DNA of 34,245 bases from JAUXFS01 sp050329575 (lineage in GTDB: Bacteria > Pseudomonadota > Alphaproteobacteria > Rhodospirillales > Defluviicoccaceae), in the NCBI GenBank assembly GCA_050329575.1, contig JBHJOP010000105.1, forward strand, positions 1-34,245, in the 5' to 3' direction. This document shows positions 1 through 7,687 of this stretch, piece by piece. Numbering within the stretch: position 1 is the first letter of the stretch; each line of letters opens with the position of its first letter. The notes beneath the pieces were generated by a model, which did not search any database, was not told where the DNA came from, and saw only the letters and a program-made list of their open reading frames with translations. The position numbers and the translations under genes were made by a program.

Positions 1-1
1 C

Positions 2-676
2 GGACGCATCCGCCTGCAATGGTGGCGGGATGCCGTCGACGGGATCTACGCCGGGCGGCCTCTTCGCCAGGGTGTGGTCGACGCGCTCGCCGCCGCGGTC
101 GAGCAATTCGGCCTCAGCCGCCGACACTTCGAACGGGTGCTCGACGGCCGCGCCCTCGATCTCGGGGATGAGCCGCCGGCGGACGCGGACGCGCTCATCG
201 CCTATGCAGAGGCGACCTCGGCCAGCCTGTCGGCCCTCGCCCTCGAGGTCCTGCGCATCGACGACGCGGCGGCGCGGGACGCCGCCCGCGAGGTGGCGAT
301 CGCCTGGGCGCTCATCGGTCTGTTGCGCGCCGTTCCCTTCCACGCCCGCGCCCGCCGTCTCTACCTGCCGGCGGGCCTCAACCGGGAGGCCGGTCTCGAC
401 GTCTTCGGGCTGTTCGACCGCGGCGCTGCCGACGGCCTCGCGACGGTGGTCGAGGCGGTGGCGGCGATGGCCGCCGATCACCTCTCGGCGGCCCGTCGCC
501 GCTCCCACGAAGTGCCGGTGCGGGCGCTGCCGGTGCTGATGCCGGCGACGCTCGCCGATCTCTACCTGCGCCGACTCCGCGCCAGCCGCTTCGATCCGTT
601 CGACGTTCGCGTCCAGACGGCGCCGCCGCTGCGCCACTGGCGGCTAGCCGTCAATCGGCTGCGTCGGCGCTATTGA
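2..676 (+). CDS. Squalene/phytoene synthase-family protein, NDUFAF6-like (5' partial)
   Basis: The frame is open from base 2, so the true start lies outside the window; 224 residues are visible before TGA. The visible N-terminus carries the family hallmark around QWWRDAVDGIY, and an all-helical Ala/Leu/Arg-rich body follows. In true squalene or phytoene synthases the second aspartate-rich motif (DxxED type) sits just before the RxYLP segment. Here that place reads LLRAVPFHARARRLYLP, with no acidic pair, which resembles the complex I assembly factor NDUFAF6 and its alphaproteobacterial relatives. I therefore infer a non-catalytic or altered-function homologue, possibly membrane-associated and linked to respiratory complex I assembly, rather than a carotenoid or hopanoid enzyme. 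trmFO follows about 2 kb downstream on the other strand. Family assignment is firm; function is inferred. Confidence 0.85.
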   Translation, partial: GRIRLQWWRDAVDGIYAGRPLRQGVVDALAAAVEQFGLSRRHFERVLDGRALDLGDEPPADADALIAYAEATSASLSALALEVLRIDDAAARDAAREVAIAWALIGLLRAVPFHARARRLYLPAGLNREAGLDVFGLFDRGAADGLATVVEAVAAMAADHLSAARRRSHEVPVRALPVLMPATLADLYLRRLRASRFDPFDVRVQTAPPLRHWRLAVNRLRRRY

Positions 677-721
677 GGGGCGTTCGGCGGGCGATGCCGT
701 CGGCGGCCCGGCGCCGGCGGG

Positions 722-1435
722 TCACTGGAAACGGCGGGTCTCGCCGATCACCCCGCTGCCGAGGTCGAAGCCCGAGGAGGGGTCTCCGGAAGGGGCTTCG
801 GTCATCGCCTGAGCGTCCGCGGCCATGGGCGGATCGCCCGCCGCTGGCTGGAGGGCGAGTCCCGGTGGCGCGGTGCCGATCTCACCGATGATCCGCAAGT
901 GGGCCCCGACGGCGGGCTCCTCGGGGTCGAACGGGTTCGGGGTTCCGGCCGGCCACGACGGGCCGTCGGGAGCCGCCGGTCGCCCGGCGAGCGTTTCCGG
1001 TTCCGCCAGCGGTGCATAGAACGACGGCAGATCCGCTGTGCCACGCGGATCGGCGGGACCGACGGCCGGCGACGGACCCCCGGATACCGCCGCATTCGCC
1101 GTCGCCGGCGTTGCGCCTTCGCCGCCGCCCTGGAAATTGCGCACTGCGACCAGGTAATGGGCGATCTTGTAGTGCTTCTTGTCGACGGCGAGCTCGATCG
1201 CGGTCATCCCCCACCGCCCCGGCGTGTCGACACGGGCGCCGGCCTCGACACTCGCCTGGGCGGCGGCGAAGTCGTTGGCATGGATCGCCGCGAACAGCTT
1301 CTCGGTGGCCTGGGCGGCATCCGCGGACGCCGGGGTCGACGGTCCGAGGATCGCCGCGGCGGCCCAGACGATCGCCGCCACGGCGAAGGAGACGCGCCGA
1401 AGGCGGCGGCAAGAAGGAACACCGATGAAACCCAT
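722..1435 (-). CDS. Secreted ankyrin-repeat protein
   Basis: A 237-residue protein. I chose the ATG at 1435 because an AGGGAAAGG-type ribosome site lies about 8 nt upstream and because the resulting N-terminus is a clean signal peptide (basic residues 10-14, hydrophobic core 17-31, Ala-x-Ala near 36-40). Upstream in-frame codons give only low-complexity Arg-rich sequence. Residues 42-98 form about one and a half to two ankyrin units (KLFAAIHANDF, a VEAGARVD turn, GMTAIELAVDKKHYKIAHYLV). The rest is Pro/Gly/Ala-rich and probably disordered. Ankyrin repeats bind proteins, so a periplasmic scaffold or inhibitor role is possible, but no partner is evident. It is transcribed towards the preceding gene and divergently from the next secreted protein. 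Confidence 0.75.
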   Translation of the reverse strand: MGFIGVPSCRRLRRVSFAVAAIVWAAAAILGPSTPASADAAQATEKLFAAIHANDFAAAQASVEAGARVDTPGRWGMTAIELAVDKKHYKIAHYLVAVRNFQGGGEGATPATANAAVSGGPSPAVGPADPRGTADLPSFYAPLAEPETLAGRPAAPDGPSWPAGTPNPFDPEEPAVGAHLRIIGEIGTAPPGLALQPAAGDPPMAADAQAMTEAPSGDPSSGFDLGSGVIGETRRFQ

Positions 1436-1843
1436 GTCAGACCTTTCCCTGCGAGGCACGACCCTAACCGCGCTCATCATGCTGGGTTTCCCGGTGTGCG
1501 GCAACCGTCGAAAGCGGCGGGCGTCGACGCGACCGGCATTCCGGCCGCGAACGGCCGGCGGCCGGCGCTGCCGGGAAACCATTTGTTGACCGGCGGCGGA
1601 TACAGTGATGCCGCGGGCGCGCATCGATTCGGCGATTGTGGCCGGTGCGATTCGCGCCGGATCGCCGCCGCCGAGCGGGCGGACCCGTTACCGCCGGCCG
1701 CGGGGCGCCCGGATCCGCCCCGTCGGCCGGTCGATTGGACGGCGAGGACCGAATCCGGGATGCGGGCCGTCCTGGAACATTGCCAGCGGCGGCGCGGAAT
1801 GGGATAAAGACGTTTCCTGCGGCAGCGACAGGGGTTGATCGGG
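1436..1843. other. Gene-free divergent intergenic region
   Basis: About 400 bases between two divergently transcribed secreted-protein genes. It should contain both promoters, but I see no convincing -35/-10 pair. The only clear structure is a 10-bp perfect inverted repeat, GGTTTCCCGG at 1485-1494 and CCGGGAAACC at 1571-1580. Open frames crossing the region are Arg/Pro-rich and look like shadows. Confidence 0.5.
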
Positions 1844-2386
1844 ATGACAGCCGAGCGCAGATACCGCCGATGGGTCCTGGCCGGTGGGTTGGCCGTCGGA
1901 CTGGCCGCGGGTTCGCCGCCGTCCGCTGCCGTGGCGGCCGGGTCCTGTGTCAACCAGAAGGATCTGGCGGCGCTGAACGCGCGCGTCCTCCAGACCGAGC
2001 TGATGGTGGCGGCGCTGACCTGCGGCGAACGCGCCCGCTACAACGCGTTCGTGATGGGATTCCGGGGCGAGCTCGGCAAGCACGGCCACGCGCTTCGGTC
2101 CCTGTTCAATCGCTTGCACGGCGCTCGCGGCACCAACGAGCTCAACGGCTTCGTGACCCGGCTCGCCAACGATGCCTCCCATAGCAGCATCGCCATCCGC
2201 CCCGAGTACTGTGCGATCGCCTCGGCCCTGTTCGAGGAGGTGCTCAACGTCCCGGTCGCGGACTTCGACGTGGTGGCCGACAAGCCCTGGGTGGGCAGCC
2301 GCCACGGCTTTCGGCCCTGCACCCGCACCGCCGAACAGGATGCGCGGGACAAGGCCGCGCAGGCGCGGACCGTCAAGGCCAACTAG
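1844..2386 (+). CDS. Secreted cysteine-containing hypothetical protein
   Basis: A 180-residue protein with ATG at 1844, preceded by an AGGGG ribosome site; a TTG at 1835 would give three extra residues but has no such site. Residues 1-32 look like a signal peptide with Arg residues before a Gly/Ala/Val core. The mature part has four Cys residues (after AAGS, in ALTCGERARYNAF, in RPEYCAIA, and in FRPCTRT), suggesting disulfides in the periplasm. I do not recognise a named domain; similar short secreted proteins occur in Rhodospirillales. It converges on trmFO with a 4-bp CTAG overlap, in which the two TAG stop codons share bases. Confidence 0.75.
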   Translation: MTAERRYRRWVLAGGLAVGLAAGSPPSAAVAAGSCVNQKDLAALNARVLQTELMVAALTCGERARYNAFVMGFRGELGKHGHALRSLFNRLHGARGTNELNGFVTRLANDASHSSIAIRPEYCAIASALFEEVLNVPVADFDVVADKPWVGSRHGFRPCTRTAEQDARDKAAQARTVKAN

Positions 2387-3759
2387 CGGGCCGCAACCCG
2401 CGGGCGGTGCGGGGCGCTTCGGCACCAGTCGGCCAGATCGCCGAGTGCGCGCCGGGCGATCGCCCGCTTGCGCTCCCGTCCGCGCAACCCCTCCCCTTCG
2501 GCCGCGGCGATCGGCGGGAACAGACCGAAGTTGATGTTCATCGGCTGGAACGTCTCCGCCAACGCGCCGCCGGTGACGTGGCCGAGCAGGGCGCCGAGGG
2601 CGGTGGTGGGGGGCGGCACCTCCGGCGCGGCGCCCAGCCGCTCGGCGGCGGCGAAGCGGCCGGCGAGCAGCCCGATCGCGGCGCTCTCCACGTAGCCCTC
2701 GCAGCCGGTGATCTGGCCGGCGAGGCGCGTCCCGGGCCGCGCCTTCAGCCCGAGGGTCCCGTCCAGCACCCTCGGGCCGTTGACGAACGTGTTGCGGTGC
2801 AAGCCGCCGAGGCGGGCGAACTCGGCGCCCTCGAGGCCGGGGATGGTGCGGAACAGCCGCACCTGTTCGCCGTGCTTCAGTTTGGTCTGGAAGCCGACCA
2901 TGTTGTAGAGGGTGGCGAGCGCGTTGTCCTGGCGCAGCTGCACCACCGCGTACGGCCGCTGGTCCGGCCGGCGGGGGTTGGTCAGGCCCACCGGCTTCAT
3001 CGGCCCGAAGGCGAGGGTCCGGCGGCCGCGGTCGGCCATCACCTCGATCGGCAGGCAGCCCTCGAAGTAGGGCGTGTCCAGCTCCCAGTCGCGGAACGGC
3101 GTCCGCTCCGCGACGCGCAGGGCGTCGACGAACGCCTCGTACTCGTCCTGGCTCAGGGGACAGTTGATGTAGTCGCCGCCGTCGCCCTTGTCGTAGCGGG
3201 ACTGGAACCAGGCCTTCGAGAAGTCGATGCTGTCGCGGTGGACGATCGGCGCGATCGCATCGAAGAACGCCAGCGCATCCTCGCCGGTGAGGGTGCGCAG
3301 CGCCTCGGCCAGGGCCGGCGACGTCAGCGGCCCGGTGGCGACGATGACGCTGTCCCACCCGGTGGGCGGCGGGCCGGCGATCTCCTCGCGGCGGAGGGTG
3401 ACCAGCGGCTCGGCGGCGAGGGCGGCCTCGACCGCGGCGCTGAAGCGATCGCGATCGACCGCCAGCGCGCTCCCCGCCGGCACCCGGTGGGCGTCGGCGG
3501 CGGCCAGGATCAGCGAGCCGAGCCGGCGCATCTCCTCGTGCAGCAGTCCGATGGCGCTGGTCTCGGCGTCGTCGGACCGGAACGAGTTCGAGCACACCAA
3601 CTCGGCGAGGCCGCCGCCGCGGTGGGCGGGCGTGGTGCGGTGCGGCCGCATCTCGTGGACGATCGCCGGCACGCCGGCGCGCGCCAGCTGCCACGCCGCC
3701 TCGCTGCCGGCGAGACCGCCGCCGATGATGTGGACCGGCGCCGTCGGGGGATTGTCCAT
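2383..3759 (-). CDS. trmFO: Methylenetetrahydrofolate-tRNA-(uracil-5-)-methyltransferase TrmFO
   Basis: A 458-residue flavoenzyme, close to the usual family length. It makes 5-methyluridine at position 54 of tRNA in the cytoplasm, using methylenetetrahydrofolate as carbon donor and FADH2 as reductant. The dinucleotide-binding motif IIGGGLAGSEAAWQLARAG begins near residue 10. Family hallmarks follow: ELVCSNSFRSDD with a conserved Cys, FFDAIAPIV, DYINCPLSQDEYEAFV, the FGPMKPVGLTNPR block, and near the C-terminus QITGCEGYVESAAIGLLAGRFAA and MNINFGLFPP. The start is the ATG giving MDNPPTAPVHII. The gene is divergent from the rhodanese gene with 81 bp between them. This folate-dependent route replaces the SAM-dependent TrmA in many alphaproteobacteria and Firmicutes. 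Confidence 0.97.
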   Translation of the reverse strand: MDNPPTAPVHIIGGGLAGSEAAWQLARAGVPAIVHEMRPHRTTPAHRGGGLAELVCSNSFRSDDAETSAIGLLHEEMRRLGSLILAAADAHRVPAGSALAVDRDRFSAAVEAALAAEPLVTLRREEIAGPPPTGWDSVIVATGPLTSPALAEALRTLTGEDALAFFDAIAPIVHRDSIDFSKAWFQSRYDKGDGGDYINCPLSQDEYEAFVDALRVAERTPFRDWELDTPYFEGCLPIEVMADRGRRTLAFGPMKPVGLTNPRRPDQRPYAVVQLRQDNALATLYNMVGFQTKLKHGEQVRLFRTIPGLEGAEFARLGGLHRNTFVNGPRVLDGTLGLKARPGTRLAGQITGCEGYVESAAIGLLAGRFAAAERLGAAPEVPPPTTALGALLGHVTGGALAETFQPMNINFGLFPPIAAAEGEGLRGRERKRAIARRALGDLADWCRSAPHRPRVAAR

Positions 3760-3840
3760 GTCGCCCGTTGAGGTAGATTGGTTCGCCGCCGACGGCAACG
3801 ACGATTTTGTCCGCCGCCGTTCGACGGGGCGGGACCGGCC

Positions 3841-4275
3841 GTGGACATCGATGTCGCAACCATCTGGATCGTGGCGCTGATCGCGGCCGCGGCGCTGACC
3901 TTTCGCTACGGACCGCGGTGGCGGGCGCGTTCGCCGTTCGTGACGCCGGAGGCACTGAAGACGCGGCTCGATGCCGGCGACGACGTCGTCGTCCTCGACG
4001 TCCGCACCGAGGCCGAGTTCGCGGGCCCGGGCGGGCACGTTCCGGGGGCGATCAACCTGCCGCTCGGCGACCTGCAGGCGCAGCTGCTCGTCCACGGCGG
4101 GGATCCGGCGCTGCCCCGCGACCGCCCGATCTACGTGCACTGCGCCGGCTCGATGCGGGCCTCGACCGCCGCCCGGGCGCTCCGCGAAGCCCGTTACACC
4201 GAGGTCGCGGTCGTCGACGGCGGCCTTCGCGCCTGGCGCCGCCGCGGCTTTCCGCTCGCCGGGGCTACTCGCTGA
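3841..4275 (+). CDS. Membrane-anchored rhodanese-like protein
   Basis: A 144-residue protein if started at the GTG at 3841, which follows a GGGGCGGGA stretch and gives a clean N-terminal membrane anchor (VDIDVATIWIVALIAAAALTF). Earlier in-frame codons add only Arg-rich sequence. The rhodanese domain covers roughly residues 35-140: VVVLDVRTEAEFAGPGGHVPGAINLPL, then the active-site loop CAGSMR, a six-residue Cys loop typical of sulfur-transfer rhodaneses, then VVDGGLRAWRRRGFPL. The likely role is persulfide transfer at the inner membrane; the acceptor is unknown. Its 3' end overlaps the convergent M16 gene by 11 bp. Confidence 0.88.
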   Translation: MDIDVATIWIVALIAAAALTFRYGPRWRARSPFVTPEALKTRLDAGDDVVVLDVRTEAEFAGPGGHVPGAINLPLGDLQAQLLVHGGDPALPRDRPIYVHCAGSMRASTAARALREARYTEVAVVDGGLRAWRRRGFPLAGATR

Positions 4276-5596
4276 CGGCGAGGCCGTCCGGGCGGCCGGC
4301 GACGACGAAGGTCAAGGCCGCGGGGTCGAGCAGCGTCCGGGCGAGGCGGTTGACGTCGTCGAGGGTGACCGCCTCGATCAGGCCGTTGCGGCGGTCGAGG
4401 AAGTCGATACCGAGGTGGTCGAGCTGCATCGCCACCAGGATGCGGGCGATCCGGCCGCCGGAGGTGAAGCGCAGCGGAAACGAGCCGGTGAGGTAGGTCT
4501 TGCTGTCGGCGAGTTCGTCGGCGCTGACCCCCTCCTCGGCCAGCCGCCGCCACTCGTCGCGGATCACCGCCACGGTCTCGGCCGCCCGCTCGTTGGCGGT
4601 GCCGGCGCTGCCGACGATCAGGCCGGCATGGGCGAACGGCACCAGCGAGGTGCGAACGGTATAGGCGAGGCCCCGCCGCTCGCGCACCTCCGCGAACAGC
4701 CGCGAGGTGAACGAACCGGCGCCGAGAACGTGGTTGAGCACGGTCGCGGCGTAGAAATCGGGATCGTCACGCTTGAGGCCGGGCTGGGCGAAGGCGATCG
4801 CGCTCTGCCGGGCCGGGGTGTCGACGATCAGGGTGGCACCGGTCGCGGCGGGGCGGACCTCGGCGACCGCCGCCGGCGCGGCGGTGGCCGGGAGCGCGGC
4901 GAAGGTGTCGCGCAGCAATCGCGCCAGGTCGTCGGGGGCAACGTCGCCGACCACGCCGATCACCAGATTGTCACGGGCGAACCGCTGCGCGACGAAGGCG
5001 CGCAGGTCGTCGACGCCGATCGCCGCGACGCCGGCGGGCGTTCCCCCGGTCGGTCGGCCATAGGGATGGTCGGGAAACAGTGCCGCGGACAGTCGCTCGT
5101 GGGCGAGGGTGTCCGGATCCTCGGCCGTCTCGCGGAGGCGCGCTTCCATCTGGCTGCGCACGCGGGCCACCGGTTCGGCATCGAAGCGGGGCCGGGTCAG
5201 CGCCAGCCGCAACAGATCGAAGGCGGCGTCGCGGTGTTCGCTCAGTGTCCGCAGGCTGCCGCCGACGGTGTCGGCGGCGGCGTCGAAGCCGAGCCGGATC
5301 GCCAGGTCCTCGAGCCGGCGCTGGAACGCCTGCGAATCGAGACCGCCGGCCCCCTCGTCGAGCAGCGCCGCCGTCATCGCGGCGAGGCCTTCCCGCCCGG
5401 CCGGATCGAGGGCGGCGCCGCCTCGGAAGGCGAAGGCGACGGTGATGATCGGGTTGGTGCGGTCCTCGACCAGCCAAGCCTCGATCCCGTCGGCCTCGAT
5501 GCGCTGCACCTCGACCGCGGCGGCGGCCGGCGCGAAGGCGGCGACCAGCAGCACCGCGCCGGCGGCGGCGATCCGGCGAACGAGGCGTGCGATCAT
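4265..5596 (-). CDS. M16-family peptidase, non-catalytic partner subunit
   Basis: A 443-residue secreted protein with signal peptide (MIARLVRRIAAAGAVLLVAAFAPAAAA). It aligns by eye with the M16/pitrilysin fold: the FAFRGGAALDPAGREGLA block, then MTAALLDEGAGG where catalytic members have the zinc motif HxxEH, so zinc binding is lost. The C-terminal half keeps the substrate-closing signature RERRGLAYTV and VLNHVLGAGSFTSRLF. Bacterial M16 pairs of this kind act as heterodimers, with the HxxEH subunit cleaving and this one completing the chamber. The ATG at 5596 overlaps a TGA in the frame of the upstream M16 gene (ATGA), suggesting translational coupling to that gene's original stop. The expected product is a periplasmic peptide- or protein-processing subunit. 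Confidence 0.93.
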   Translation of the reverse strand: MIARLVRRIAAAGAVLLVAAFAPAAAAVEVQRIEADGIEAWLVEDRTNPIITVAFAFRGGAALDPAGREGLAAMTAALLDEGAGGLDSQAFQRRLEDLAIRLGFDAAADTVGGSLRTLSEHRDAAFDLLRLALTRPRFDAEPVARVRSQMEARLRETAEDPDTLAHERLSAALFPDHPYGRPTGGTPAGVAAIGVDDLRAFVAQRFARDNLVIGVVGDVAPDDLARLLRDTFAALPATAAPAAVAEVRPAATGATLIVDTPARQSAIAFAQPGLKRDDPDFYAATVLNHVLGAGSFTSRLFAEVRERRGLAYTVRTSLVPFAHAGLIVGSAGTANERAAETVAVIRDEWRRLAEEGVSADELADSKTYLTGSFPLRFTSGGRIARILVAMQLDHLGIDFLDRRNGLIEAVTLDDVNRLARTLLDPAALTFVVAGRPDGLAVSE

Positions 5597-5688
5597 TGCA
5601 GCGCCATCCGCTCGGCGGCGCCGTCGGAGACGAGGATCGCCGTCACCGAGCGGATCTCGTCGAGAACGGCGCGGGCGGCGCCGTCGAC

Positions 5689-6996
5689 TTACGCCTTGGT
5701 CACCGCCCGGATGCGCTCCGGCCAGGCCTCGACATCGGCGACGTCGAGGCCGATCGCCAGCGCCTGGCCCAGCGCGCGGGCGCCGGCGCCGAGCGAGTCG
5801 CGCGCATAGACGGCGTCGGCGAGCATCCGGGGCTTGACCCGCGCGAGTTCGTCTTCGTCGATGCCGTCGCGCCGCAGATCGTCGATCGCCGCCGTCATCG
5901 CCTGCTCGATGTCCGCCATGGCGACGCCCGGTCGCGGGCTGGCGTAGAGGACGAACGGCGCCGGTCCGCGCCGCGACGCATCGTACCAGGCGCCGGCCGA
6001 CACCGCGAGCCCGTCCTCGACCACCAGCCGGCGGTAGAGGCGGCTGGTGGCGCCGCCGCCGAGGATGCGGGCCAGCACCTGCAGCGGTTCGGCGTGCTCG
6101 CTGGCGCCGTCGCGGTAGCTGGGGGCGAGGTAGCTGCGCTGCCACGCGGGCTGGCGCACCCGCGGATCGGCGAGGGTGATGCGGCGGGCGGCGTGGTGCG
6201 GCGGCTCCGCAGGGATCAGCCGCGTCACCGCCGCCGCCGCCGGGATGGCGCCGTAGTGCTTCTCGGCGAGCGGTTTCAGCTCCGCGGCGGTGATGTCGCC
6301 GGCGACCACCAGGATCGCGTTGTTGGGGGCGTACCACTGGCGATAGAAGGCGAGCACGTCCTCGGTGCCGAGGTCGCGGATCTCGTGCTCCCAGCCGATC
6401 AGCGGCCGGCGATAGGGGTGGTTGAGGTAGAGGACGGCGTCGGTGTGCTCGGCCAGCACCGCGGCCGGGTCGTTGTCGATCCGCTGGTGCCGTTCCTCGA
6501 GGACGATCTGGCGCTCGGTGGCGACCTGGTCGTCGGTCAGCACCAGGTTGGTCATCCGGTCGGCCTCCATCTCCATCACCATCTCCAGCCGGTCGCGGGC
6601 GACGTTCTGGAAGTAGGCGGTGTAGTCCGAAGAGGTAAAGGCGTTCTCCTGGCCGCCGTGGCGGGCGACGATCTCGGAGAACTCCCCGGGGGCGCGGGTT
6701 TCGGTGCCCTTGAACATCAGGTGCTCGAGCAGGTGCGCGATCCCGCCCCGGCCCGGCGGCTCGTCGATGCCGCCGACCTTGTACCAGATCATGTGACTGA
6801 CCACCGGCACCCGATGGTTGGACACCACCACCACCTGCAGCCCGTTGGCGAGCGTGAAGGTCTCCGGATCGAACACCGCGGCGCTCGCGCGACCGCCGGC
6901 GGCGACGATCGAGAGCGCGACGGCGAGCGCGACCATCAGCCACGGGCGCAGGTGGCGCAAGCCGGTGGGTGCCGTTCGGATGCTCATCGCGGTCAT
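5689..6996 (-). CDS. M16-family zinc peptidase, catalytic subunit, C-terminally truncated
   Basis: A 435-residue product as read, with a signal peptide (core near residues 18-34). The zinc/catalytic motif HLLEH is at residues 88-92, and the downstream glutamate lies in ERQIVLEERHQRID. The FTSSDYTAYFQNV and APNNAILVVAGDI blocks are typical of processing peptidases. ATG at 6996 or the one at 6987 is possible; CGGGGA precedes both. The frame ends at TAA (5689-5691) after RIRAVTKA, but continues beyond it with 31 codons reading VDGAARAVLDEIRSVTAILV and onward to TGA at 5593-5595, which is exactly what the M16 C-terminus should look like and overlaps the next ATG. A single G-to-T change (GAA to TAA) would explain it. 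I keep it as a CDS because only a short tail is lost. Confidence 0.9.
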   Translation of the reverse strand: MTAMSIRTAPTGLRHLRPWLMVALAVALSIVAAGGRASAAVFDPETFTLANGLQVVVVSNHRVPVVSHMIWYKVGGIDEPPGRGGIAHLLEHLMFKGTETRAPGEFSEIVARHGGQENAFTSSDYTAYFQNVARDRLEMVMEMEADRMTNLVLTDDQVATERQIVLEERHQRIDNDPAAVLAEHTDAVLYLNHPYRRPLIGWEHEIRDLGTEDVLAFYRQWYAPNNAILVVAGDITAAELKPLAEKHYGAIPAAAAVTRLIPAEPPHHAARRITLADPRVRQPAWQRSYLAPSYRDGASEHAEPLQVLARILGGGATSRLYRRLVVEDGLAVSAGAWYDASRRGPAPFVLYASPRPGVAMADIEQAMTAAIDDLRRDGIDEDELARVKPRMLADAVYARDSLGAGARALGQALAIGLDVADVEAWPERIRAVTKA

Positions 6997-7687
6997 GTCC
7001 CCGTTGCCGTTACCGGGTGCGGTCCCGTCCTGATATGGCTTCGGCCGCCGGCGTGGCAATCGCCGGCCGCCCCGGGGGTGGCGGCGGTCTGACGACAAAA
7101 TGATGACAGGGTCGCCGGTTTCGACGACAACCGTTCCGCCCCCGTGGCGGTCAGCGCGTTGATTCGCCGACAAACCGGCGGTCCCCAAACGTGCGCGATC
7201 ATCAAAAGTCAACATTTGTCATCATTTTTCGAGCCCAACGAATTGATATTCCACGATTGCAACCAGCACGCTCATCGTCGAAGATCGTCCTCGTTGCCTC
7301 ATAGCGCATTGATTCGACGTTGTTTTCATCCCATGCAGACGTCACACCGCGGCGCGTGGGGTTATTCGAAATCCGTTGACGTTCAATCCCTTGGCCGGAA
7401 TCGTCTCAACCAGCGCGCGAGGCCGGCCGGGCCACCCGAGGGGCCGTGTCGCACAGCCGACCCCGACCGGCCTTTCCGTCTCGTGTACCCGAATGAGACC
7501 GCCAAATCAAGGAAAAAAGTCCTCGTGATGCCGCGCCGCCGCCACCCCCGCGCGCCCCTCAGCGGCCGCCGGCCCGCCGCCGCGCCTCGTCCAGCGCCGG
7601 CCGGTCGACCGGCGCCCTATGCAGGCCGAAGAGATCATCGCGCGGCGGTCGCTCCGCCGCCCTCCGGAGGGCGGCAGCGGCCGCGTC
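6997..7687. other. Gene-free region with inverted repeats
   Basis: About 690 bases with no convincing gene. Frames crossing it are Arg/Pro-rich and uninterrupted only because of base composition. The middle (7195-7335) is clearly more AT-rich than its surroundings. It holds a perfect 12-bp inverted repeat, AAAATGATGACA at 7097-7108 and TGTCATCATTTT at 7217-7228. It also holds a near-repeat of AGCGC(G/A)TTGATTCG at 7153 and 7303, and a 20-bp perfect palindrome at 7656-7675. The M16 promoter should lie at its left end, reading leftwards. No RNA gene could be recognised by eye. Confidence 0.5.
7656..7675 (-). terminator. GC-rich palindrome downstream of the EAL gene
   Basis: GCCGCCCTCC followed directly by its reverse complement GGAGGGCGGC, 12 bp beyond the stop codon of the EAL gene. 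As RNA it would form an eight-pair stem with a four-base loop, so it may end or stabilise that transcript. There is no following T-run, so it is not a standard intrinsic terminator; it could instead be a protein-binding palindrome. Confidence 0.35.

Noticed and set aside
7376..7404. TTGACG followed 17 bp later by AATCGT as a promoter
   Set aside because: The second hexamer is a poor -10 match and no gene follows on that strand.
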